From Treponema bryantii (GTDB taxonomy: Bacteria > Spirochaetota > Spirochaetia > Treponematales > Treponemataceae): a stretch of DNA of 64,000 nucleotides. The first letter of the stretch is position 1. The number at the start of each line of letters is the position of its first letter. This document shows positions 7,856 through 16,129 of this stretch, one piece after another. The notes beneath the pieces were generated by a model. The model searched no databases. It saw only the letters and a list, made by a program, of their open reading frames with translations, and had not been told where the DNA came from. Where the stretch lies: the NCBI RefSeq assembly GCF_900113965.1, contig NZ_FORI01000002.1:310001-374000 (forward strand), given 5' to 3'. Both the position numbers and the translations under genes were made by a program.

Positions 7856-9322
7856 TTATTTTGTTTTAGCAATATTCTTTATTAATTCAAGCAAAGAATC
7901 TAATTTCTCATGTGTGATTCTTGGATTTAAGAGTGTGAACTTAAGACATACACGACCACTGCTTACTGTCTGGCCGATAATTGTTCCGTGTTCGTGGATC
8001 AATGAACGGCGAACCTTCTTGTTGATTTCGTCGAGGGCTGCACCGTCAGCGTTTTCGTCTTTTCCTTTATATCTGAATACAACTGAGCTGATTTCCGGTT
8101 CTGTGATTACGACAAAGTCTGAGTCGTTGCGAAGAATGCTGTAAAGGTATGCGGCATTATCCATGCTGGTTGTGATGATTTTGCTCCAGCCGTCGCGGCC
8201 TCTTGTCTGGAAACTCATCCATACTTTGAGGGCATCAAAACGGCGGGTTGTCTGCATAGATTTGTCTACGAGGTTAGTGTAGCCGTCTTCTTCATCTTCT
8301 TCGCGGTTGAGGTAGTCTGCGTGAATTGTTAGGGCATCAAAGGTTGAACCGTCTTTAAGAAGAACTGCACTGCAGGAAATCGGCATCAGGAACATTTTGT
8401 GGAAGTCTACAGTGATTGAGTCGCAGAGAGAAAGGCCTGCTACACGGCTGCGGTATTTGTCGCTCATTATTACACCTGAACCGTAAGCGGCATCTGCGTG
8501 AAGCCACATGTTGTGTTCGCGGGCAAGCTGGCAGAGTTCTTCAAGCGGGTCGATACTTCCGAAATCTGTTGTTCCAACTGTTGCAACAATAAGGAATGGA
8601 ATATTTCCAGCCTTAATGTCTTCTTCAATGAGTGAACGAAGAGCAGCCACATCCATTTTTTTGCGGCTGTCTACAGGAACTTTTACAACTGATTTATAAC
8701 CAAGTCCCATAATATGGCAGGACTTTTCCATAGAGAAGTGTGAAATCTCGCTTGTATACATACGAAGCTTTGAACATTTTTCATCAACTCCATATTTTTT
8801 AATATCGTAATTCAGATGCTTGTTACAGTACCAGTCACGGGCAAGCAAAAGTGCTGTCTGGTTAGACTGGCTGCCACCGCTGGTAAATACACCGTCTGCT
8901 TTAGTTTCGTCGTAGCCGTACAGCTTGCAAAGATGGCAGATTGTCTCAACTTCAATTTCTGTTGCAACCGGAGACTGGTCCCAGCTGTCCATAGACTGAT
9001 TAAAGGTAGAAATGATTGTTTCTGCAGCAATAGTTTCTAAGAGTGAAGGCCCATGAAGATGGGGCATATACTCAGTTGAAGGAGTACGAAGCAGGTTAGG
9101 AAGAACCTTTTCTTTAGTGAGTTCAAAAACCTTATCCCAACCAAGTCCATGCTCCGGGAGAATGCTGTCCTGGCGAACAATTGCTTTAAGCTCGTCTGGA
9201 GTAGGTCCAGAGTAGGCAGACTCATTTACAAAGGCATCAGAAATTGCTTTTGCGGTCTGCTTGAGGAGTTTGTTATAAAGTTTTTTATTTGATTTTTCAC
9301 AAGTTAAGAAAAGTTCTTCCAT
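7856..9322 (-). CDS. ddc: L-2,4-diaminobutyrate decarboxylase, PLP group II
   Basis: This 488-residue PLP enzyme belongs to the group II decarboxylases. Visible motifs are HADAAYGSG (cofactor contact) and DFHK, where Lys309 would bind PLP. It follows diaminobutyrate aminotransferase on the same strand. That pair is known to make 1,3-diaminopropane from aspartate semialdehyde via 2,4-diaminobutyrate. The product is a diamine that can feed unusual polyamines or envelope functions. A glutamate or aromatic amino-acid decarboxylase is the alternative, but the neighbour favours diaminobutyrate. It probably shares a transcript with the aminotransferase, with a palindromic repeat in the gap. Confidence 0.85.
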   Translation of the reverse strand: MEELFLTCEKSNKKLYNKLLKQTAKAISDAFVNESAYSGPTPDELKAIVRQDSILPEHGLGWDKVFELTKEKVLPNLLRTPSTEYMPHLHGPSLLETIAAETIISTFNQSMDSWDQSPVATEIEVETICHLCKLYGYDETKADGVFTSGGSQSNQTALLLARDWYCNKHLNYDIKKYGVDEKCSKLRMYTSEISHFSMEKSCHIMGLGYKSVVKVPVDSRKKMDVAALRSLIEEDIKAGNIPFLIVATVGTTDFGSIDPLEELCQLAREHNMWLHADAAYGSGVIMSDKYRSRVAGLSLCDSITVDFHKMFLMPISCSAVLLKDGSTFDALTIHADYLNREEDEEDGYTNLVDKSMQTTRRFDALKVWMSFQTRGRDGWSKIITTSMDNAAYLYSILRNDSDFVVITEPEISSVVFRYKGKDENADGAALDEINKKVRRSLIHEHGTIIGQTVSSGRVCLKFTLLNPRITHEKLDSLLELIKNIAKTK

Positions 9323-9347
9323 GAATTATTCCTTTTAAAATAAAATG

Positions 9348-9382
9348 CCCCCGGTGGTTGAGCTTGTCGAAACTACCGGGGG
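9348..9382. repeat. Palindromic repeat family A, copy 1
   Basis: Hairpin arms CCCCCGGT (9348-9355) and ACCGGGGG (9375-9382) enclose GGTTGAGCTTGTCGAAACT. The core GGTTGAG...TCGAAAC recurs through the window. It lies between two genes of one minus-strand operon. Confidence 0.8.
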
Positions 9383-9394
9383 TGTCACAGTCAA

Positions 9395-10744
9395 TTATTT
9401 ATACTGTTCGTTAATTTCCAAAACACACTTCTCAAAAATCTTCCAAGCCTTGTTAAGATCTTCGTCAGTAATGTTCAGCGCACAAAGGCATCTCATAACT
9501 GCACCGTTACGGCCGCCTTTTTCTACGATAAGGCCGTTCTGGAAGCAGAGCTTCTGTACAGCGCCGGCAATTTCGCCGCTGGCTGGGAGGCTTCCGATAC
9601 AATCTGGACTTCCTTTCGGATCAACAAACTCGGTTCCAACCATAAGACCTTTACCACGTACATCACCGATAATGCTTACTTTCTTCTGAAGTTCACGAAG
9701 ATTTGCACGCATCAAATCACCCTTGCGAACTACATCAGCAAGGAAATCTGGCTGTGAAACACGGTTCAAAACAATTGTTCCGGCCTTCATAGCAAGCTGG
9801 TTACCACGGAAGGTACCTGCGTGTGCTCCGGCTGTCCACTTGTCGAGTTCTTTGTTATAAACTACAACTGCCATTGGCTGAGAGCCGCCGATTGCCTTAG
9901 AAAGCAAAAGTACATCAGGTATAATATCAGCATATTCAAAAGCAAAAAGCTTACCGCTGCGTCCCATACCGCACTGAATTTCATCTACAATAAGAGGAAT
10001 GCCGAGTTCTTTTGTTACACGACGTACAGTCTGTAAGAACTCAACAGGGGCAGGAATAACTCCGCCTTCACCCTGAATTGGTTCAAGAATTACGCAGGCT
10101 GGCTTTGTAATTCCGCTTTCAGGGTCTTTAAGAGTGCGCTCAAAGAAGTTACAGGCAGCCTTTACACCGGCATCACCGCCAAGTCCAAAAGGATCACGGT
10201 AAGCATAAGGGTAAGGGAAGCTGTGTACATCAGGCATAAGGCCATTAACTGCAGTTTTTGCATGGAGATTTCCCATGCAGGCAAGAGGGCCTTGTCCCAT
10301 TCCGTGGTAACCGCCGGCAAAGGAGATTACAGATGAACGGCCGGTTGCAGTTTTACAGAGCTTAATTGCAGCATCTGTTGCATCAGTTCCTGATGGTGAG
10401 CAGAATTGAATTTTCGCATTATTTCCTAATTCAGAAGGAAGATGGCGAAGTATCGTTTCAACGAATTCATCTTTTACAGGGGTGGTTAAATCAAGGGTGT
10501 GAAGGGGAGCATCAGATGTGATGAGCTCTACCATTGCCTTGTTTACTTCGTCATCATTGTGGCCGAGTGCTAAAGTTCCCGCACCACACAAAAAATCCAG
10601 ATATTTGTTTCCTTCTACGTCCTCAACCCATGAGCCTTTTGCTTTAGCAATTGCGAATGGAAATTTTCGCGGGTAGCTACGGGCATTAGATTCTGTGGAA
10701 TCCTGTCTGGTAATGTAATACTGATTTGTGCCTTTTTCCGACAT
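9395..10744 (-). CDS. dat: Diaminobutyrate--2-oxoglutarate aminotransferase
   Basis: This 449-residue protein is a class III PLP aminotransferase. It shows GAGTLALGHND near the start, SPSGTDATDAAIK, EPIQGEGGVIP, VDEIQCGMGRSGK and LLSKAIGGSQP, which carries the PLP Lys. The pattern fits diaminobutyrate aminotransferase, which makes 2,4-diaminobutyrate from aspartate semialdehyde using glutamate. The downstream decarboxylase on the same strand supports a 1,3-diaminopropane pathway. It is divergent from the LUD gene, with a small inverted repeat in the shared upstream region. Length is normal and no lesion is seen. Confidence 0.88.
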   Translation of the reverse strand: MSEKGTNQYYITRQDSTESNARSYPRKFPFAIAKAKGSWVEDVEGNKYLDFLCGAGTLALGHNDDEVNKAMVELITSDAPLHTLDLTTPVKDEFVETILRHLPSELGNNAKIQFCSPSGTDATDAAIKLCKTATGRSSVISFAGGYHGMGQGPLACMGNLHAKTAVNGLMPDVHSFPYPYAYRDPFGLGGDAGVKAACNFFERTLKDPESGITKPACVILEPIQGEGGVIPAPVEFLQTVRRVTKELGIPLIVDEIQCGMGRSGKLFAFEYADIIPDVLLLSKAIGGSQPMAVVVYNKELDKWTAGAHAGTFRGNQLAMKAGTIVLNRVSQPDFLADVVRKGDLMRANLRELQKKVSIIGDVRGKGLMVGTEFVDPKGSPDCIGSLPASGEIAGAVQKLCFQNGLIVEKGGRNGAVMRCLCALNITDEDLNKAWKIFEKCVLEINEQYK

Positions 10745-10806
10745 AAACGTTCTCCACTACGAAACAGCGAATTCGCTGTGTGATAAATATAATAAAGTAA
10801 GATAGT

Positions 10807-10861
10807 TTACCCTAAATATCAGGTAATAACAATAGAATTGTATGATTTTTTATTGTATAAT
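10807..10861. promoter_or_regulatory. Divergent promoter region with small palindrome
   Basis: TTACC (10807-10811) and GGTAA (10822-10826) form an operator-like inverted repeat between two divergent genes. TATAAT at 10856-10861 is a likely -10 box for the rightward LUD gene. No clear -35 box is seen. Confidence 0.35.
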
Positions 10862-10896
10862 AAACAATAATTTTATAAGAGTTTGAGGACAATGAC

Positions 10897-11538
10897 ATGT
10901 TAGAACCATTAAAAAAGAGAAACGACTTAGCTGGGCCTAAGGTTGTTGAGGCGCTTAAAAAACGCCACTTTGAGGCTTATTATATTTCTGATAGTAAGGA
11001 TGTTGCAACTAAGGTTCTGGAGTTGATTCCTGCGGACCACTCTGTAAGCTGGGGTGGAACGATGACTGTTGATACACTGGGAATCAAAAAACTTCTGGCT
11101 GATAAAGGCTATAAAATCATTGACCGTGCTACTGCAAAAAGCCCTGAAGAAAGTGAAGAGCTTATGCATCAGGCTTTGAACTGCGGAACCTTTCTTATGA
11201 GCTCTAACGCCATTACAGAAAACGGAGAGCTCTTTAACATCGACGGAAAGGGTAACCGCGTGGCAGCGCTTTGCTATGGTCCTAAAAATATTCTGATTAT
11301 TGCCGGAATGAATAAAATTGTAAAAGATATGGAAGCTGCTTATTCACGTGTTCGAAATTATGCGGCTCCCGTAAACAATATGCGCTTTCCAAATTCTAAG
11401 GCACCTTGTTCACTTACCGGTGAATGTGCAAACTGCCTTAGCCCGGATTCTATCTGCTGTCAGTTTGTAGAAACCCGTATGTGTAAGCCAGAAGGCCGCA
11501 TTAAGGTTATTCTTGTTGGAGAGGATCTTGGTATCTAA
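10897..11538 (+). CDS. LUD-domain (LutC/YkgG, DUF162) protein
   Basis: This 213-residue protein belongs to the LUD family. It shows the GGTMTVDTLGI segment, SSNAITENGELFNIDG and a Cys-bearing tail (CANCLSPDSICCQF). Family members occur in lactate-oxidation complexes, but many stand alone with unknown role, as here. A GAGGA ribosome site lies 8 bases before ATG 10897; the ATG at 10892 is out of frame. The stop is directly followed by the OmpA-like gene, so the two are probably co-transcribed. No lutA or lutB is nearby, so lactate use is not established. Confidence 0.85.
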   Translation: MLEPLKKRNDLAGPKVVEALKKRHFEAYYISDSKDVATKVLELIPADHSVSWGGTMTVDTLGIKKLLADKGYKIIDRATAKSPEESEELMHQALNCGTFLMSSNAITENGELFNIDGKGNRVAALCYGPKNILIIAGMNKIVKDMEAAYSRVRNYAAPVNNMRFPNSKAPCSLTGECANCLSPDSICCQFVETRMCKPEGRIKVILVGEDLGI

Positions 11539-13014
11539 ATGAAACTTTTTGGATTGTCCCGAATTAAAAAGATCGGGCTTGCTTTTATCATCTTAAATTT
11601 TAATCTTGTTTTTTTACTTATGGGGCAATCCGCAATAAATCATCCACTGGGAGAGATTACTGACGACGGAAGTGAAACAATTTCGTATAAAGGAAGCCGT
11701 AATTATAAATTTACAGAGCGCAGCGATTTGCGTGTTTACCAAAACGGTAAGTATGTAGGGCTTCAGAGTAAAATTGTTTCTGCTTTTATTATTCCAAGCT
11801 GGACAGATAAAGGGCTTGTTTACGAAGGGGATTTTTTTGTAGATCAGGACACTAACCGAAACAAGACTCAGGTAGCGCTTGGCATTCATGATGCAATTCC
11901 GTCTTCTTTTATAATTAACGATGATGGCAATCTTACAATGCTTGTTGATAACGGGTACCCGAGTTTCAGAAGCTTTCCGGCTTATTCTTCTCATAAACTG
12001 AAAAAGGGTGATGTTTGGGAAGCAAAGGCAACGAGAGCAGTGGATCCGCTTTCAAAAGGTATTGTTACTAAAATGCCGATTTATGTTCAGTACACTTATA
12101 CTGGTGATGACCTTTATAATGGAGAGCCGGTTTATCTTATTTCTGCTCAGTGGGCAACCCGCTACAATATGGGCGGAACTACAATATATGTAGACTGGGG
12201 CGGAGACAAAGAGCTTTCTTATGCTCAGGGAAGTCACAAGGCTACTATTATTGTAAGTAAAGCTACAGGCGCAGCGCTTGTAATCCGTGATAATGTTGAT
12301 GAGACTTTTGCTTATGCTGATGGAAATAAATATCAGTTTAAGGGAACTATTTCACTTTTTACTGAATATCCGCCGGCTATAGACAGAAGTAAGTTGATTG
12401 CAGCGTTGAAGCGAATGGAACTGCTTGATGATGACGGGGCAGAAAAGCTTTTACAGCGACCTGTTGTAAAAGAAGTTGTTAAGTCGTCTACAATTTCAGA
12501 CAAAGATGATGACTGGGAACCGGTAAACACAAGTGAATGGGTTTCTGGTGGAAATCCTGATAAAAAAGATTCAAAGACTAAAACTGAAAAACTAAAGAAA
12601 CAAATTGAAGAACATCAGGCAACAGAGGCAGCTCATAAAGCTACTCCGATTTCTGTAGACAACACAGAGGCCGGAATCCGCCTTACAATACAAAACCTGC
12701 AGTTCAAAGCAGACAGCGCTGAACTTCTCCCTGGTGAAGAAAAACGCCTTGACCAGATCGCAGAGATCTTAAAGCTCGCAGACGGCGCCCAATTCCTGAT
12801 TGAAGGTCACACCGCAAGCACAGGCTACGAAGCCGGAGAGCTGAAGCTTTCTAAAGAACGAGCTGATTCCATTGCGGCAGCCCTTGCTAAACGAGGAATT
12901 GGCAGCGAACGCTTTATCTGCAAGGGCAGTGGTGGTAAAAAGCCTATAGCTCCTAACGATACGGCGGAAGGAAAAGCATTAAACAGACGAGTAGAAATTA
13001 CAATACTTGATTGA
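11539..13014 (+). CDS. OmpA-family envelope protein
   Basis: This 491-residue protein has an N-terminal signal or membrane segment (about residues 10-30). A unique region of some 300 residues rich in beta structure follows, then a charged linker (about 345-370) and a C-terminal OmpA domain. The OmpA motifs are FKADSAELLPGEE, IEGHTASTG, LSKERADSIAAAL and NRRVEITI. This domain binds peptidoglycan, so the protein probably ties outer membrane and cell wall in the periplasm. It abuts the LUD gene with no gap. The N-terminal region matches nothing I can name. Confidence 0.87.
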   Translation: MKLFGLSRIKKIGLAFIILNFNLVFLLMGQSAINHPLGEITDDGSETISYKGSRNYKFTERSDLRVYQNGKYVGLQSKIVSAFIIPSWTDKGLVYEGDFFVDQDTNRNKTQVALGIHDAIPSSFIINDDGNLTMLVDNGYPSFRSFPAYSSHKLKKGDVWEAKATRAVDPLSKGIVTKMPIYVQYTYTGDDLYNGEPVYLISAQWATRYNMGGTTIYVDWGGDKELSYAQGSHKATIIVSKATGAALVIRDNVDETFAYADGNKYQFKGTISLFTEYPPAIDRSKLIAALKRMELLDDDGAEKLLQRPVVKEVVKSSTISDKDDDWEPVNTSEWVSGGNPDKKDSKTKTEKLKKQIEEHQATEAAHKATPISVDNTEAGIRLTIQNLQFKADSAELLPGEEKRLDQIAEILKLADGAQFLIEGHTASTGYEAGELKLSKERADSIAAALAKRGIGSERFICKGSGGKKPIAPNDTAEGKALNRRVEITILD

Positions 13015-13017
13015 AAC

Positions 13018-13090
13018 GTCATTGCGAGCACAAAGTGCGAAGCAATCCATAATGAATAGATTGCCACGTCGCTACGCTCCTCGCAATGAC
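13018..13090. repeat. Palindromic repeat family B (TCATTGCGAG type)
   Basis: Left arm starts GTCATTGCGAG and right arm ends CTCGCAATGAC, with GAAGCAATCC/GATTGCCACGTC inside. This well-known type of dispersed palindrome occurs in many unrelated bacteria. It sits between the OmpA and HD genes. Confidence 0.85.
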
Positions 13091-13109
13091 ATCATAATAG
13101 GAGAAATAA

Positions 13110-13817
13110 ATGGAATCAAATGCAAGACAAGAATTATACACAGAAGTAAACGAACTTCTCGACATTTACAACGAATTTTCACCATGCCAGCCGGATGGTA
13201 AAAGTAATATTGAAGCAGTAAAACCATGTATCACAGAAATGATTGACTACATCATGAAAGATGCAACTGAAGCTGCAAGCATGAAAGACTGGCTTGACCA
13301 CACCGACTTTTGGACAGCACCGGCTTCTACACGTTTCCATGGAAACTTTAAGGGAGGACTTAGTCTTCACACACTCATGGTAATTAAGCAGTCTCTTGAG
13401 TTCGCTCATACTGTTCTTGAAAACTTTTACACTTCGCCAGAGGCAAGTAAGTACACAGTTCGTGCCTACGACATCTTTGTTGCCGCCCTCTGCCACGACT
13501 TCTGCAAAACCGGCTTTTATGGAGTAGAGTATCGCAACACTAAAGACATCACCGGAAACTGGATAAAACAGCCTTTCTATAAAACACTTAACGACAACCG
13601 TAATCTTGGTCATGGAAATGAATCTGTTTTAATGATGATTGAAATTCTTCCTTCCATCATTAAAAACAGAATGGTAATGGAAGCAGTAAGCCGCCACATG
13701 GGCTTTTCAGATCTGGCAGAAAGTGAAACCTATAACTATTCAAATTTTCTCCAGAACCCTCTGGTAGTCTTGCTGCAGACCGCCGACCAGACAGCTGCGC
13801 AGTGGTTTGGAATGTAG
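13110..13817 (+). CDS. HD-domain hydrolase-like protein
   Basis: This 235-residue protein has the HD metal-site pattern: GGLSLHTLMV near residue 85, then AALCHDFCKTGFY near residue 128, GHGNES and a later SRHMGF. HD proteins hydrolyse phosphoester bonds with bound metal; the substrate here is unknown. A GGAG ribosome site lies just before the start. It is a single gene between two repeats, so neighbours say little. It resembles stand-alone phage- or nucleotide-related HD proteins, but that is only an impression. Confidence 0.78.
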   Translation: MESNARQELYTEVNELLDIYNEFSPCQPDGKSNIEAVKPCITEMIDYIMKDATEAASMKDWLDHTDFWTAPASTRFHGNFKGGLSLHTLMVIKQSLEFAHTVLENFYTSPEASKYTVRAYDIFVAALCHDFCKTGFYGVEYRNTKDITGNWIKQPFYKTLNDNRNLGHGNESVLMMIEILPSIIKNRMVMEAVSRHMGFSDLAESETYNYSNFLQNPLVVLLQTADQTAAQWFGM

Positions 13818-13818
13818 C

Positions 13819-13892
13819 GGTCTCGATACACCTGTTTTGCAGGCACTCGACCACCGCGGTGGTTGAGTAGGCCGAAGACCGTATCGAAATCA
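13819..13892. repeat. Palindromic repeat family A, copy 2
   Basis: Begins CGGTCTCGATAC and ends GTATCGAAATC, with ACTCGACCACCGCGGTGGTTGAG at the centre written here as two mirrored halves (CGACCACC and GGTGGTTGAG). It forms a long hairpin just after the HD gene stop. Confidence 0.8.
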
Positions 13893-13931
13893 TAATTTTT
13901 AATTATACTAAAGTTATTTAGTTATACTGTA

Positions 13932-13960
13932 TTGCAATTAACTGAAATATTTTATATATT
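13932..13960 (+). promoter_or_regulatory. Likely promoter of the 2-oxoacid oxidoreductase operon
   Basis: TTGCAA (13932-13937), a 17-base spacer and TATATT (13955-13960) match a vegetative promoter. The implied leader is about 90 bases and holds a small ORF, a terminator-like hairpin and a GC-rich hairpin. Confidence 0.5.
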
Positions 13961-13981
13961 AGGATATAAAATGGATAAGCT

Positions 13982-14005
13982 AAAAAATGCTTTCGCATTT
14001 TTTTT
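13982..14005 (+). terminator. Terminator-like AT-rich hairpin in the operon leader
   Basis: AAAAAATGC (13982-13990) pairs with GCATTTTTT (13995-14003) around a TTTC loop, followed by more T. It lies between promoter and first gene, which would suit attenuation, but the stem is AT-rich and weak. Confidence 0.4.
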
Positions 14006-14023
14006 AACGCTTTTCAATTTATC

Positions 14024-14056
14024 ACCGGCCGCCAGCGGCCTTACTCAGGAGTACCC
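14024..14056 (+). promoter_or_regulatory. Leader element: hairpin plus ACTCAGGAGT ribosome site
   Basis: GGCCGC/GCGGCC hairpin (14027-14040) is followed by palindromic ACTCAGGAGT (14043-14052), which contains the Shine-Dalgarno AGGAG. The same arrangement, starting with TCACCG, precedes the gene at 41162. Confidence 0.5.
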
Positions 14057-14059
14057 TAC

Positions 14060-14272
14060 ATGGCAAAAGGTAGACCTTTAATCAACGTTGAGCGTTGTAA
14101 GGGCTGTGGACTATGTATCCGCGTCTGCCCAAAAAAGATTCTTGAAATGTCAAAAGAAACAAACGGACAGGGCGTTATTTACCCTGTATGTAACGACGAG
14201 GCAAGTTGTATTGCCTGCAGTATGTGTGCAACTATGTGCCCGGACTGCGTAATTGAAATCGAGGCAGAATAA
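14060..14272 (+). CDS. 2-oxoacid:ferredoxin oxidoreductase, ferredoxin (delta) subunit
   Basis: This 70-residue protein has two [4Fe-4S] motifs, CKGCGLCIRVCP and CIACSMCATMCP. It is the delta subunit that passes electrons from the TPP-dependent catalytic subunits to ferredoxin. It overlaps the next gene by one base (TAATG) and heads a four-gene operon in the delta, alpha, beta, gamma order common in VOR and KOR enzymes. The start has a good AGGAG site inside a palindrome. Confidence 0.93.
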   Translation: MAKGRPLINVERCKGCGLCIRVCPKKILEMSKETNGQGVIYPVCNDEASCIACSMCATMCPDCVIEIEAE

Positions 14273-15330
14273 TGGCAGAAAAAGTATTAATGAAAGGAAA
14301 CGAAGCAATTGCTGAGGCTGCTGTTCGCGCAGGCTGTCGTTTCTATTTTGCATATCCAATCACACCTCAGAATGAAATTCCTGCATATATGGCAAAACGT
14401 CTTCCAGAAGTAGGGGGAACTTTCCTTCAGGCAGAATCAGAATTAGCCGCAATAAACATGGTAATGGGAGCAAGTGCTGCAGGTTCACGTTGTATGACTT
14501 CATCTTCTTCTCCTGGAATCTCTTTGAAACAGGAAGGAATCTCATATATTTCCGGAGCTCAGCTTCCAGCAGTTGTTGTAAACATGATGCGTGGTGGGCC
14601 AGGGCTTGGAAACATTTCCGGTGCACAGGGAGACTATTTCCAGGCAACCCGCGGTGGTGGAAACGGTGACTATCATGTTGTAGTTATCGCTCCTGGTACT
14701 GTTCAGGAAATGGCAGACTGTACACTCAAGGCTTTTGAGATTGCAGACAAGTACCGCGTTATGTGTATGATTCTTGGAGACGGATACCTTGGACAAATGT
14801 CTGAGCCTTGTGTTCTCCCAGAGTTTGTAAAAGAGTTCCCTGCAAAGCCTTGGGCTCTTACTGGTAAAACTCCAGACCGCAAGCAGAATAAGATTATGTC
14901 TTTGAAGCTTTCTGGAATTGACGGCGAGCTCAACGCACACACAAAGGCACTTTTTGAAAACTATCAGAAAATTCAGGACAACGAAACAATGTCTGAAACC
15001 TTTATGTGTGAGGATGCCGATTACATTCTTACAGGTTACGGTACTTGTGCCCGCGTTTGTAAGAAGGCTGTTAAGATGCTTCGTGAACAGGGAATCAAGG
15101 CTGGTCTTTTCCGTCCAATTACCTTGTGGCCATTCCCTGCAAAAGAGCTTGAAGCTGCATGTAAAAATGCAAAGAAGATCTTGACTGTAGAAATGTCTAT
15201 GGGTCAGATGGTTCAGGACGTTAAGCTTAACTGCGGACGTAGTGTTAAGGATGTTGATTTCTATGGCGAGCCAGGTGGAATCATTCCTTCTGTTGATGCT
15301 GTTATTGAGAAGGTAAAGAGCTATGAGTAA
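14272..15330 (+). CDS. vorB: 2-oxoacid:ferredoxin oxidoreductase alpha subunit (VorB/KorA)
   Basis: This 352-residue protein starts AEKVLMKGNEAIAEAA and has CRFYFAYPITPQNEIP, SSSSPGISLKQEGISY and MRGGPGLGNISGAQGDY. This is the pattern of VorB-type alpha subunits of branched-chain 2-oxoacid (and 2-oxoglutarate) ferredoxin oxidoreductases. With the beta subunit it oxidatively decarboxylates a 2-oxoacid to acyl-CoA. Close homologues are often labelled 3-methyl-2-oxobutanoate dehydrogenase. The exact substrate cannot be read from sequence. It overlaps the beta gene by 8 bases. Confidence 0.92.
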   Translation: MAEKVLMKGNEAIAEAAVRAGCRFYFAYPITPQNEIPAYMAKRLPEVGGTFLQAESELAAINMVMGASAAGSRCMTSSSSPGISLKQEGISYISGAQLPAVVVNMMRGGPGLGNISGAQGDYFQATRGGGNGDYHVVVIAPGTVQEMADCTLKAFEIADKYRVMCMILGDGYLGQMSEPCVLPEFVKEFPAKPWALTGKTPDRKQNKIMSLKLSGIDGELNAHTKALFENYQKIQDNETMSETFMCEDADYILTGYGTCARVCKKAVKMLREQGIKAGLFRPITLWPFPAKELEAACKNAKKILTVEMSMGQMVQDVKLNCGRSVKDVDFYGEPGGIIPSVDAVIEKVKSYE

Positions 15331-16111
15331 GAAATATGAATTTCCAAAATCAATGAATGACGTTCCTACACACTACTGTGGTGGTTGTGGACATGGAATC
15401 GTACACAAGCTGATTGCACAGGTAATCGATGAAATGAATATCCAGCAGGATGTACTTCTTGTTGCTCCAGTAGGCTGTGCAGTTTACGCATACAATTATA
15501 TCAACGTTGACTCTTGTGAAGCTGCTCACGGACGTGCTCCTGCAGTTGCAACAGGTATGAAGCGTGTTCATCCGGATAAGCTCGTAATCAGCTACCAGGG
15601 TGATGGTGACCTTCTTGCTATCGGTACAGGTGAAACAGTTCACGCTGCAAACCGCGGTGAGAACATCACAGTTATCTTTATCAACAATGCTATCTATGGT
15701 ATGACTGGTGGTCAGATGGCTCCTACATCTCTTGTAGGTCAGGTTACAAAGACAACTCCTTTCGGACGTAATGCTGATGAAGTTGGATATCCTATCCGTG
15801 CATGCGAACTTTTGAATACTCTTGTTGAACCAAAATATATCGAGCGCTGTGCTGTTTATGATGTTCCACACATCAATAAAACAAAGGCTGCTATTAAAAA
15901 GGCTCTTACATATCAGAAGGAAGGAAAGGGCTACAGCTTTGTAGAAGTTCTTTCTATGTGTCCTACAAACTGGGGTGTTGCACCAACTGTAGCTGCTGAC
16001 TGGGTAAAGGATCAGATGGAGCCTTATTATCCTCTGGGAGTTTTCCGCGACGTTCCTGGCGGAGTTACTCCGGAAGCTGCTACTCCTGTAGCCGGCGTTG
16101 TTACAAAATAA
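15323..16111 (+). CDS. 2-oxoacid:ferredoxin oxidoreductase beta subunit, TPP-binding
   Basis: This 262-residue protein shows THYCGGCGHGIVHK, GRAPAVATGMKR and the TPP/Mg motif YQGDGDLLAIG followed by NNAIYGMTGGQMAPTS. It holds the thiamine diphosphate that forms the acyl adduct. It lies between the alpha and gamma subunits in a tight operon. A 294-residue open frame on the opposite strand is a shadow of this gene. Confidence 0.93.
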   Translation: MSKKYEFPKSMNDVPTHYCGGCGHGIVHKLIAQVIDEMNIQQDVLLVAPVGCAVYAYNYINVDSCEAAHGRAPAVATGMKRVHPDKLVISYQGDGDLLAIGTGETVHAANRGENITVIFINNAIYGMTGGQMAPTSLVGQVTKTTPFGRNADEVGYPIRACELLNTLVEPKYIERCAVYDVPHINKTKAAIKKALTYQKEGKGYSFVEVLSMCPTNWGVAPTVAADWVKDQMEPYYPLGVFRDVPGGVTPEAATPVAGVVTK

Positions 16112-16129
16112 GGTAGGGGAGGATAAGAT

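Larger units (their letters stand above)
13971..14081 (+). other. Possible 36-residue upstream ORF
   Basis: AGGAT precedes an ATG at 13971. The 36-codon frame starts MDKLKNAFAFF and overlaps the ferredoxin start in another frame. It runs through the terminator-like hairpin. It could be a leader peptide or chance. Confidence 0.25.
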
